64,000 bases of DNA, taken from the NCBI RefSeq assembly GCF_003544875.1, contig NZ_CP032093.1, positions 1,860,001 to 1,924,000 on the forward strand, in the 5' to 3' direction. The position numbers were made by a program, and so were the translations under genes. Source of the stretch: Vibrio alfacsensis. Lineage in GTDB: Bacteria > Pseudomonadota > Gammaproteobacteria > Enterobacterales > Vibrionaceae. Positions 7,961-15,338 of this stretch are shown piece by piece (position 1 is the first letter of the stretch; each line of letters opens with the position of its first letter). Below the pieces are notes generated by a model. It made no database searches, was not told where the DNA came from, and saw only the letters and a list, made by a program, of their open reading frames with translations.

Positions 7961-8359
7961 GAATTTTTCGACTCGCTCTTCATCAACTAACCAAACTTTG
8001 ATGCCCGAGGATCTGATAGGAGTTGCCATACTTTCAATTAATTCCTTGTGAGAAAAATTATTAGGTAAAGCTATGACTGATTCATGGTCTGGATTATCTT
8101 CCCTTACCTTAAACGCAGCAACTAACGCCATGCCAATGTGCGTCTTAACCTGAGACTTGTTGAACTCTTGTCCATATCGCTTAGTCGACTCCTTTGAAGA
8201 AGTAGCGCCTTTTGCTTCGACAAAATACTTCTTACCAGTTTCCGATACAGCAACAATATCTATCCCTGTCTGAGTAGTATCTAGTTTCTGGGAGATAGTA
8301 AGACCATCCAATTCCAGTTGGTCACATACTAATTCTACAATTCTATTTTCGGTTAACAT
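7955..8359 (-). CDS. PD-(D/E)XK nuclease-like cassette protein
   Basis: 134 aa. The core GIDIVAVSETGKKYFVEAKG gives D34, E48 and K50 in the D-x(n)-E-x-K spacing of restriction-endonuclease-like folds, with a following basic helix (TKRYGQEFNKSQVKTH). The size is close to a minimal nuclease domain, like YraN or Mrr-type catalytic domains, and no DNA-recognition domain is visible. Stop TAA is provided by the attC 12 core. ATG 8359 is preceded by AGGAGGTG, a very strong ribosome site. Substrate and role are unknown; defence is plausible. Confidence 0.7.
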   Translation of the reverse strand: MLTENRIVELVCDQLELDGLTISQKLDTTQTGIDIVAVSETGKKYFVEAKGATSSKESTKRYGQEFNKSQVKTHIGMALVAAFKVREDNPDHESVIALPNNFSHKELIESMATPIRSSGIKVWLVDEERVEKFI

Positions 8360-8379
8360 TTCACCTCCTTGTCAAATTC

Positions 8380-8506
8380 ATATAACGCCTTGCTAAGGTG
8401 TGAGTAACGCAATACAAAAGCTACCGCACAGCGCCTTAATCACCATAAGCCACCGCAAAGTAAAAATGCCACGCGTTACGAATCACTCTTAAGCAATTTG
8501 TTAGTA
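8380..8506 (-). repeat. attC site 13 (repeated gene-less cassette)
   Basis: 127-bp attC nearly identical to attC 8 and attC 16. It is the recombination site of copy 2 of the gene-less cassette. Confidence 0.92.
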
Positions 8507-8927
8507 CATGCGCAACTTCTATTTATGGACTCCAAGATATTGAAAAGTGGCATGATATGAAAGGCTTTGAACACTGAAGTGAGACGGGCTGCTACAAAAC
8601 TTTACCACCATTAAGAGACGAAATTGAGCTAGAAGAAAAACGCACTGAACTCCCCTACTTTTACTGGCTTCAAATTAGAAAAGGATTCGTTCCTCGCACT
8701 TCGACAGCAACACCAAAGAAAGACAATTTTGACTTAGTAAAAACCACGAAAGAGAAGAAGCAATAAAGAAATAGGCTAAAAGTTAGAAACCGTATACGGT
8801 GAAATCAAAGCGAACACTCCGCATATAGTGCCACCGGAAAGAACGTGAAAGGTACAAACTGAAAGGTGTAAAGACGAGCGCCAAAACAGATAAACACCAA
8901 AACTTATGACCTTTGATGTCAAACCCG
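8507..8927 (-). other. Repeated gene-less cassette body, copy 2
   Basis: Second copy of the cassette body also found at 5499-5916 and 10407-10826. It shares their conserved blocks and differs by scattered substitutions and small indels. It contains the perfect palindrome ACCGTATACGGT, which is ACCGTAAACGGT in the other copies. No open frame of useful length. The minus-strand frame that is open in copy 3 stops at TAA after VYGF here. Confidence 0.7.
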
Positions 8928-9053
8928 TACTAACGCCCTGTTAAGGGGTGAGCAACGCAATACCAAAGCTGCCGCATACCACCTTAAACACCACAGCCAA
9001 CGCATAGTAAAAATGCCACGCGTTGCGAATCCCTCTTGAACAGTTTGTTATGT
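8928..9053 (-). repeat. attC site 14
   Basis: 126-bp attC, TACTAAC to GTTATGT, common subtype. It belongs to the cassette at 9048-9416. Confidence 0.93.
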
Positions 9054-9416
9054 GCGTTGCTCAAATTCATACTCTGTAAGACACCATTGCTTTGGGCATG
9101 ACCAACTGATTTCTTTGAATGATGTTCTTAGGTCACCACTCAATAGAAGTTGCTTCATAAAATGGCTAGGTGAAATATAAGCTTTATCGTCGTAAGCAAA
9201 CACAAAACCCTGCTTATTGAGCCCGAGCATCATCTGTTTAGTTTCCTCTGATTCAATCCCACCATTGAGATGAAGTTCATCAATACGACCGTCTGTATCG
9301 CCATCTCGACTGCTCTTTCTTAACTTTATTGAGGTCTTATCTATGGCAATAACGTGCGCCGGAGGGACTTCTCCTGATTGACCAAACTCAACTTTGTAAG
9401 GAGGCTGTTTTATCAT
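9048..9416 (-). CDS. Hypothetical cassette protein
   Basis: 122 aa from ATG 9416 (MIKQPPYKVEFGQSG) with GGAG about 6 bases upstream. A longer frame starting at 9479 is encoded by attC 15 and is rejected. Soluble, beta-rich appearance with a Ser/Arg/Asp-rich loop (LRKSSRDGDTDGR) and a Cys/Trp-rich end (SWSCPKQWCL). Stop TAA lies in the attC 14 core. No family recognised and no function proposed. Confidence 0.6.
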   Translation of the reverse strand: MIKQPPYKVEFGQSGEVPPAHVIAIDKTSIKLRKSSRDGDTDGRIDELHLNGGIESEETKQMMLGLNKQGFVFAYDDKAYISPSHFMKQLLLSGDLRTSFKEISWSCPKQWCLTEYEFEQRT

Positions 9417-9429
9417 CTGATCTCCAAGC

Positions 9430-9555
9430 ACATAACGCCCTGTTAAGGTGTGAGCAACGCAATACCGATGCTGCCGCATACCACCCTAAACACAAAACGC
9501 AACGCATAGTAAAAATGCCAAGCGTTGCGAATCACTCTTAAACAGATTGTTATAT
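9430..9555 (-). repeat. attC site 15
   Basis: 126-bp attC, ACATAAC to GTTATAT (right arm ACAGATTGTTAT differs by one base from the usual ACAGTTTGTTAT). It belongs to the M50-like pseudogene cassette. Confidence 0.92.
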
Positions 9556-10260
9556 GCGTTGTTTCAAAAATCCGGTATCTATACGCTGGTCATCAATGTT
9601 CTCACCACTAGATTTTAGCTGTTCTTTGACACGCTTTATAATTGCACCATCAGATAAAGGCTTCCCTTTAGTGGATATAGGAATAAAGTTAATCAATTGA
9701 AAAATTGCAACAACTATGACTACATAGATAGATGATACTGCATTATTTTTGATAAATAGCCAGTTATATTCAACTGATTTAAAATCCAAGCACCTAAAAG
9801 AAATAACGTAATAGTGATAAGTGACGATAAGCACATAACGAAACCAACCAAAGCACCTGATCGTAATATAAGTAAAAAGTCTTTAGCTATTATATTTTCA
9901 AAAGCACTATCTTCATAATCGACATTGAAGGGAAATATGGCATCCATAATTCAACCTTGGTATTAGGTAGTAACCATTTACACAGACTTTTGAGATGGCA
10001 TTTCTCTCTTTTTTCCTACGCCCTAAACAAATAGCATTGTAATCTATTTTGCAATCTAAACTCGCAGATGCGTGCCCAAGTTCATGGAAAAAAGCAGCCA
10101 GTATAAACAAAATAGGCCAAATAATGAGTTGTATAGCAGAGTAAAAACCTGACTCGAGTTTCGCGCAGACAACAAAAGTATAAGTATCATTATCAAGCTC
10201 CAAATGAAGCCAATGAAAATTGATTTCTTATATATTTTTTAATTCCAAACTTATCTCCAT
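9550..10260 (-). pseudogene. M50-type membrane zinc metalloprotease, broken reading frame
   Basis: Three consecutive minus-strand frames together give one membrane protein. The first piece has FFHELGHA, the HExxH zinc site within a hydrophobic helix. The second is a transmembrane helix region (VGFVMCLSSLITITLFLLG). The third has LINFIPISTKGKPLSDG, which matches the second M50 motif, NxxP...DG. The piece 2 to piece 3 break is repaired by one extra A in the run at 9746-9750. The piece 1 to piece 2 break needs the opposite shift. An in-frame TAA at 10228-10230 also follows the likely ATG 10260. With three lesions, this may be truly inactive. Confidence 0.6.
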
Positions 10261-10280
10261 ATTACTTTTTCAGTTGTAGC

Positions 10281-10406
10281 ATATAACGCCTTGCTAAGGT
10301 GTGAGTAACGCAATACAAAAGCTACCGCACAGCGCCTTAATCACATAAACCACCGCAAAGTAAAAATGCCACGCGTTACGAATCACTCTTAAGCAATTTG
10401 TTAGTA
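10281..10406 (-). repeat. attC site 16 (repeated gene-less cassette)
   Basis: 126-bp attC of the same variant as attC 8 and attC 13. It is the recombination site of copy 3 of the gene-less cassette. Confidence 0.92.
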
Positions 10407-10826
10407 CATGCGCTACTTCTATTTATGCGCTCCAAGATATTGAAAACTGAGATGATATGAAAGGCTTTGAACACTGAAGTGAGACGGGCAGCTACAAAAC
10501 TTTATCCCGATTGAAAGCGAAAGTTGGCTAGAAGAAAAACGCACTGAACTGCCCTACTTTTACTGGCTTCAAATTAGAAAAGGATTCGTTCCTCGCACTT
10601 CGACGGCAACACCAAAGAAAGGCAATTCTGACTTAGTAAAAACCACGAAAGAGAAGAAGCACCAAAGAAATAGGCTAAGAGTTGGAAACCGTAAACGGTG
10701 AAATCAAAGCGTACACACCGCATATAGTGCCACCGGAAAGAGCGTGAAAGGTACAAACTGTAAGGTGTAAATACGAACACCAAAACAGATAAACACCGAA
10801 ACTTATGACCTTTGGTGCCAACCCCG
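10407..10826 (-). other. Repeated gene-less cassette body, copy 3
   Basis: Third copy of the cassette body. In this copy the minus-strand frame at 10574-10783 stays open for 69 codons because TAA is replaced by CAA (YGFQLLAYFFGASS). The same frame is closed in copies 1 and 2, so translation is doubtful. Like the others it keeps the blocks GAAAGGCTTTGAACACTGAA and CGCATATAGTGCCACCGG. Confidence 0.7.
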
Positions 10827-10952
10827 TACTAACGCCCTGTTAAGGTGTGAGCAACGCAATACCAATGCCGCTGCATACCACCTTAAACACTAAAACCAAC
10901 GCATGATGAAAATGCCACGCGTTGCGAATCACCCTTAAACAGTTTGTTAGCC
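10827..10952 (-). repeat. attC site 17
   Basis: 126-bp attC, TACTAAC to GTTAGCC, common subtype. It belongs to the cassette at 10947-11665. Confidence 0.93.
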
Positions 10953-11665
10953 AACCGCTTTCAGATAACTTAAAACGATCTTGCCAAATACAGAAACTTT
11001 ATACCCTGCATTTTTGGCAAACATTGCTTGATGCCTGACTAGTAGACCTGTAGAGGCTAGTAGCTCTAACTCAACGTCTACATTAAAACCCTGACGCCAA
11101 AATCGAAAGCTAGGGTCAATATTAAATTGATTTTCTATTTCATTAAATACAGTGTCGTTCCAGATTGCTGTTTCCGTAGACTTCAAAGCACCAGACGAAA
11201 ACTCTCGTTGCTCTGGAGACATTGACGCTACTATCTTAAAGAGTTTACGCTGTTCATTACTCAACTCGCTCACTTTTCTCATTACCCATGATTTTTGATT
11301 TTCATTGGTAAACTTGTAAGTTGAGCTAACCGCATACAAACTAGAAATTGCCTCCAATTTTTCTTGTGAATCTTCATACTCAATTAACGAAATTAATTTT
11401 TAAAGAGATTTACAGCCTCACCCGTCGAAAACCAATCTAAGTTAACTGAGTTTTGTTCGAGTTGATTGTATTTATCTTCTAACGAACTAATCGCTGCTTC
11501 TATATTTCTTGTGCGAATTTCATCAGACTTATCAAAGATAAGGTGATCAAGAGCACCACCTACAACAGGTATTGCTGACACCCCAGCACGAAAAAATGTA
11601 CTCGCATTTGGTACATATTTTGATTCATTTGCTTTCTCAGCAATTTTAGTTATTTTTTCTTTCAT
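10947..11665 (-). pseudogene. Cassette protein split by a one-base loss
   Basis: Two adjoining frames, 11393-11665 (90 aa) and the one ending at 10947 (136 aa from its TTG), fill one cassette. The downstream frame is open from the very codon after the upstream stop. Adding one A to the run at 11397-11401 fuses them into a 239-aa protein (junction NLFKKLISLIEYEDSQEKLE). The N-terminal part has a Gly-rich hydrophobic stretch (AGVSAIPVVGGALDHLI) and a coiled coil (AAISSLEDKYNQLEQ). The C-terminal part is helical and soluble. No family recognised. Stop TAA comes from attC 17. Real two-gene coupling or programmed frameshifting is less likely. Confidence 0.55.
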
Positions 11666-11684
11666 ACTGTTCCTAATTTAGGTT

Positions 11685-11781
11685 TGCTAACGCCGCATTA
11701 AGGTGTGAGCAGCGCTTGGCTATACTTGAGCGAAGCGAAACTGCCAAGCGTTGCGAATCACTCTTAAATGCTTTGTTAGCA
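11685..11781 (-). repeat. attC site 18, short variant
   Basis: 97-bp attC, TGCTAAC to GTTAGCA, nearly identical to attC 7 including the shortened centre (GCTTGGCTATACTTGAGCG). It belongs to the TIR-like cassette. Confidence 0.9.
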
Positions 11782-12614
11782 CTAAAATGGGATATCGTCG
11801 TCAAAGTCCATTGGCGGTTCATTATAAATTACTTTTGGTTCGAGCTTGTCTTCATTCTTTAGAAGTTCGTCTACACCTAGTTCAGTTATTGCGTAAGCAT
11901 AATAATCGTATCCTTGCTCATCAGTTTCTACGCTTTTACTAACTAACCCCATTCTCTCTAGCTTGATTAAAGAAACCTGTAATACAGACTCTTTAACGCC
12001 TTTCAGCCCATTATAGATGCTATAAAACGAAATACCCTCGGGATTACTAGTTTGGCTTTTTAGGCACTCAGCTAAAAAGTGATAGTCTTTATCCCTTAGC
12101 TCGTAGTCAGCCGGATTGGCAACAATTCGCTTATTATCAGAAAGAGCCACATGGTTAATTAACCCTAACCTTTCAACTTCAGATTTAATCAATGAGCAAG
12201 CACGATTTGTTGCTGAAACCAAGTCATTGTCACTACGTGTTGCCTCATAATCTGCTGGAGTAACTCCCAACAGGTCTGTTGGCAAATGCATTTCTACATT
12301 TCTTGGTTTTAGAATAAACGAACGAGATTTCCCAATAGCACCAACAAACAAGCCCATTTCAAAAATAACGTTATCTCTTACTACATGCTCCTTACGACTT
12401 CGAATTGAAGTAATATCGTCAGGGGCGAATATAAATAGTGCAAAATCTACAGTTGACGATTTTCAACCAAGTCATCAATGGTTGACGAAGAAAGCTTAAA
12501 TGTACCGTTTTTCCATATAGTCACTTCAAAATCATGATCTAAATTGACATTAACAGCCTCAGCGATCGGTAAGCTTTCCGCCGAGGAAGCTATAAATAAC
12601 CTTGGTTTTCTCAC
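11782..12614 (-). pseudogene. TIR-like (CAP12/Pycsar-type) effector, frame broken once
   Basis: Starts at GTG 12614 (RKPRLFIASSAES). The frame fails after TIDDLVE. One extra A in the run at 12460-12463 restores it to the 191-aa frame ending at 11782, giving 277 aa. Residues 1 to about 130 match the TIR-like domain (PF10137) of nucleotide-signal effectors: the RLFIASSAES opening, TVDFALFIFAPDDI, and the FEMGLFVGAIGKSRSF block with its conserved Glu. The remainder looks like winged-helix DNA- or partner-binding sequence (VSLIKLERMGLVSKSV) and ends DFDDDIPF. Family members are NADases that kill infected cells. No cyclase gene is in this cassette. Confidence 0.7.
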
Positions 12615-12640
12615 ATGTGACTCCGTCTATATTATTTTTG

Positions 12641-12766
12641 TGCTAACGCCTTGTTAAGGGGTGAGCAACGCAATACCGAAGCCGCCGCATACCACCTTAA
12701 CCACTAAATTCAACGCATAGTAAAAATGCCACGCGTTGCGAATCCCTCTTGAACAATTTGTTATGT
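12641..12766 (-). repeat. attC site 19
   Basis: 126-bp attC, TGCTAAC to GTTATGT, common subtype with right arm AACAATTTGTTAT. It belongs to the cassette at 12761-13045. Confidence 0.93.
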
Positions 12767-13045
12767 GTCTGGCCAGAGTTCTTCGATGACTTTTCGAGCA
12801 TCATCTAAAGAAGCACCAGTTTCCTCTCGATAAAGTCGAAACGCTTTTAGCTTGTTACCTGATTTGACAGCATCTAACACCTGGGCTGGTACACCGAATT
12901 GTTTATCTAATGACAAATCAGAGCGTTCAAGTAAGAAGTCTATCTTACGTTCCAACAGTTTATGCTTGTATTTCATCGCAGATATCTCTCTGTGACCGAT
13001 GAATATCAACAACACAACAAATACTATTAAAACTGACCACTCCAC
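12761..13045 (-). CDS. Membrane-anchored protein with L7/L12-like C-terminal motif
   Basis: 94 aa. Start GTG 13045 has AGGAGAG 6 bases upstream. Residues 3-17 form a transmembrane helix (WSVLIVFVVLLIFIG), 20-45 a charged helix (KYKHKLLERKIDFLLERS), and 55-90 a segment reading AVKSGNKLKAFRLYREETG then ASLDDARKVIEEL. The last segment strongly resembles the alpha-helical hairpin of the ribosomal protein L7/L12 C-terminal domain. Small anchored proteins of this design are known from many bacteria but lack a defined function. Stop TAA lies in attC 19. Confidence 0.7.
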   Translation of the reverse strand: MEWSVLIVFVVLLIFIGHREISAMKYKHKLLERKIDFLLERSDLSLDKQFGVPAQVLDAVKSGNKLKAFRLYREETGASLDDARKVIEELWPDT

Positions 13046-13098
13046 AATATCTCTCCTTAGATATTAATCATCCTAATCGGTGATTTTTCCGCGTTGAC

Positions 13099-13224
13099 AC
13101 ATAACGCTCTGTTAAGGTGTGAGCAACGCAATACCGAAGCTCCCGCATACCACCTTAAACACTAAACGCAACGCATAGTAAAAATGCCACGCGTTGCGAA
13201 TCACTCTTAAATAGTTTGTTATGA
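13099..13224 (-). repeat. attC site 20
   Basis: 126-bp attC, ACATAAC to GTTATGA, common subtype (right arm AATAGTTTGTTAT). It belongs to the GNAT cassette at 13231-13680. Confidence 0.93.
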
Positions 13225-13230
13225 GCGTGT

Positions 13231-13680
13231 TCAGGTGACACTCTTACTATATTGATATGACTGACTAGAACCATAATCGATCAACTTTGCTTTTCGGAAG
13301 CCATTTTTCTCGTAAAACCGCTGTGCGGCAGTGCTGAATGTTGGTGTTTCCAGCTCTATAGCGGTTCCGGGGCGAGCTATCTCCAAAAGAAAATCGAGGG
13401 CAAATGTACCAATCCCCAGACCTTGATGAGTTGGTGCTACAAAAAGCCTTAATAGCTTGAGGCTGTCCTGCTCCACTGAAAAGTAAAACCCACCAACAAC
13501 ATAGCTTTTATGCTTAATCACATAATATGAGTAGCGCTTCATTGCCTTGAGTTGATACTCATGGTCATCATAGCCAGGTGGACCTGAACCGCAGAGCTTT
13601 TGATCTGTTGAGAATGCTGAGACCTGAATATCTAGAAGTGCTTCAATGTCACTTTTACTCGCTTTTTCAATCGAATTCAT
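13231..13680 (-). CDS. GNAT family N-acetyltransferase
   Basis: 149 aa from ATG 13680 (MNSIEKASKSD) with AGAGG upstream. A longer frame to 13746 is attC 21 sequence and is rejected. The acetyl-CoA binding motif is visible as LFVAPTHQGLGIGTFALDFL (V-x3-x-Q-GLGIG), followed by a C-terminal AAQRFYEKNGF, which is the usual GNAT motif B. Full length for a single-domain GNAT. The acceptor is unknown, though cassette GNATs often modify antibiotics, small amines or peptides. Confidence 0.88.
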   Translation of the reverse strand: MNSIEKASKSDIEALLDIQVSAFSTDQKLCGSGPPGYDDHEYQLKAMKRYSYYVIKHKSYVVGGFYFSVEQDSLKLLRLFVAPTHQGLGIGTFALDFLLEIARPGTAIELETPTFSTAAQRFYEKNGFRKAKLIDYGSSQSYQYSKSVT

Positions 13681-13696
13681 TGATAAACCTCTTAGC

Positions 13697-13822
13697 TCAT
13701 AACGCCCTGTTAAGGGGTGAGCAACGCAATACCGAAGCTGCTGCATACCACCTTAATCACTTAAACTAACGCATAGTGAAAATGCCACGCGTTGCGAATC
13801 CCTCTTGAACAGTTTGTTATAC
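13697..13822 (-). repeat. attC site 21
   Basis: 126-bp attC, TCATAAC to GTTATAC, common subtype. It belongs to the GNAT cassette at 13817-14305. Confidence 0.93.
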
Positions 13823-14305
13823 GATGCCTCTCAGCAAGCGCTGAAACTGACCGTTTTTAGCTTTGAAGCCCAGTTTGTTAAACAAAGCTTGAGACCTAAA
13901 GTTTCCCTCATCAATATCGGCATACAATTTTTCAATGCCCAAAGATTTAGCATGAGAGAACAATAAACTAAGAGCTTCCGACATATACCCTTGTCGCCAG
14001 TACGATGAATTTAGTAAGCACCCGACCTCACAGGAATCACCGCTATCACTAAAGCTATGTAAGCCGCAGGTTCCAATAACTTTGCTTGTCGCTTGCTCCA
14101 TAACCGCCCATTCCAACGATTCACCTGATTTCTCTAGTCGGATGACGCTTTCTAGCATCTGAACTACCATATCTTTCGATGTGAAAACTGGGTCTGAAGC
14201 AAATTCCATTGTTTGAATGTCACCATAAATTTCAAACAAATCATCAGAATCATTCGTTTGAATTGACCTCAAAACAATTCTACTTCCGTGTAAATCAGGC
14301 TTCAT
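13817..14305 (-). CDS. GNAT acetyltransferase, RimJ/RimL type
   Basis: 162 aa. Opening LHGSRIVLRSIQTNDSDDLF and the later blocks EWAVMEQATSKVIGTCGLH, CLLNSSYWRQGYMSEALSLL and NFRSQALFNKLGFK are the pattern of the ribosomal-protein Nalpha-acetyltransferase (RimJ/RimL, Acetyltransf_3) branch. Such enzymes acetylate protein N-termini, spermidine or other small amines. ATG 14305 has AGGAGAA upstream. Stop TAA is in attC 21. Two unrelated GNAT cassettes lie side by side here (with 13231-13680). Confidence 0.88.
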   Translation of the reverse strand: MKPDLHGSRIVLRSIQTNDSDDLFEIYGDIQTMEFASDPVFTSKDMVVQMLESVIRLEKSGESLEWAVMEQATSKVIGTCGLHSFSDSGDSCEVGCLLNSSYWRQGYMSEALSLLFSHAKSLGIEKLYADIDEGNFRSQALFNKLGFKAKNGQFQRLLRGIV

Positions 14306-14319
14306 TTTTCTCCTTAATC

Positions 14320-14445
14320 GTATAACGCCCTGTTAAGGTGTGAGCAACGCAATACCGAAGCCGCCGCATACCGCCTTAAACACTAAAACCAACGCATAGT
14401 AAAAATGCCACGCGTTGCGAATCACTCTTAAACAGTTTGTTATGT
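14320..14445 (-). repeat. attC site 22, attI-proximal
   Basis: 126-bp attC, GTATAAC to GTTATGT, common subtype. It belongs to the first cassette of the array, the one adjacent to attI. Confidence 0.93.
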
Positions 14446-15095
14446 TTGTTTTTCCAGTTTGAGCTCACCTGTCACTTTAGCCAATCGTAAAGCTACCGCA
14501 AAACAAACTAAATACGGACTGATATACAAAATACTTGCTCAATCGGATGTTTGACTTGCGCGAGCTTGGTCTCGTCGTATCGCTTTTGCTGGTTGTATTG
14601 CTCGAACATACCATTAACCCATGTAACATCTTCCTCAACCCATTTTAAGTTGAGTCCTGAGGTAGAAAATAGATTCAGGTCCAATATTGGCAGTAAGTTT
14701 AAATCGAGGGATTTTAGATGCTTAGCAACCGATAAATACCAACTGCATGGGTCGGAGTATCCATCTTCACCACCAACAGATATAAGGCCAGAACACATAT
14801 CGCTTTTAATCTGCCGAACTGAAAACTCGTGAACTGATTCGAGAATAGTTACCGCTCGTGTTTGCTCGGTGATAGCCCAATTACCAGCAACGGCTGCACG
14901 AATTTCAGAAACTGCACCCAGCATACCTACACCTGCTAGCAGAGGCCAAAGGTAGTCAACATACTTCCACTTACGCTTACAGAGATTAAAGCCACACCAG
15001 ATTGGTAAATGGAAAGCTAATGCTAAACCGCAGGTGAGCAAAACAAAGTGAAGTGAGTTGGAGAGCATGAACTCACTCTCGAAGAAGCTTTCCAT
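14440..15095 (-). pseudogene. Multi-pass membrane cassette protein, frame broken near 3' end
   Basis: First cassette of the array. As read, the frame gives 195 aa ending at 14508. Adding one A at the run 14528-14531 (T on the coding strand) extends it through LYISPYLVCFAVALRLAKV, a third transmembrane helix, to TAA in the attC 22 core (218 aa). Helices 1 and 2 are at about 13-36 (LSNSLHFVLLTCGLALAFHL) and 49-70. A periplasmic or cytoplasmic loop with three cysteines lies between helices 2 and 3. Because the repaired end coincides with the attC stop used by its neighbours, the repair is convincing. Function unknown. Confidence 0.6.
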
Positions 15096-15111
15096 AAACT
15101 ATCAAATTTCC

Positions 15112-15190
15112 TCTAAAACATAACGCTTTCTATACGGCTATATGCCGAGTTTCACGCAAGCTACCGCCATCTTTCACACAAAAAGAGAAA
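15112..15190 (-). other. attI recombination region
   Basis: Junction between the last-inserted cassette and the integrase gene. ACATAAC at 15118-15124 (GTTATGT on the array strand) is the core site where incoming cassettes join. Left of it the array starts, and right of it the sequence is unlike attC. The outer limit towards intI is not visible by eye. The array promoter probably lies between here and 15338. Confidence 0.7.
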
Positions 15191-15310
15191 TGGATGCTAA
15201 CACTTATATCCATGAAACAAATAGAAAAATGGTATGAATCTGTGTGCTCAAGCACGCAATTAGACGGCGGAATAAAGCCTAATTACAGTTTGAACGCTAA
15301 ATTAATAGAA

Positions 15311-15326
15311 CTGTATAAAAAACCAG
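15311..15326 (+). promoter_or_regulatory. LexA-type operator of the integrase gene
   Basis: CTGTATAAAAAACCAG fits CTG-N10-CAG, the LexA consensus, and sits 12 bases before the integrase ATG. SOS control of intI in Vibrio integrons is known. This site would couple cassette shuffling to DNA damage. Confidence 0.7.
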
Positions 15327-15338
15327 GCAAATGGAGTT

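Noticed and set aside
9417..9479. Longer start for the gene at 9048 reading RYCVAHTLTGRYVL
   Set aside because: This peptide is encoded by attC sequence; the gene at 13231 gains a similar RYCVAHPLTGRYEL extension from its own attC. Starts inside the cassette have ribosome sites.
10574..10783. 69-codon frame in gene-less cassette copy 3
   Set aside because: The same frame is closed by TAA in the other two copies and has no convincing start signal.
246..14445. Regularly spaced repeats that could suggest a CRISPR array
   Set aside because: Units are 97-128 bp with internal dyads and RYYYAAC/GTTRRRY ends, separated by gene-sized inserts. These are attC sites, and no cas genes are present.
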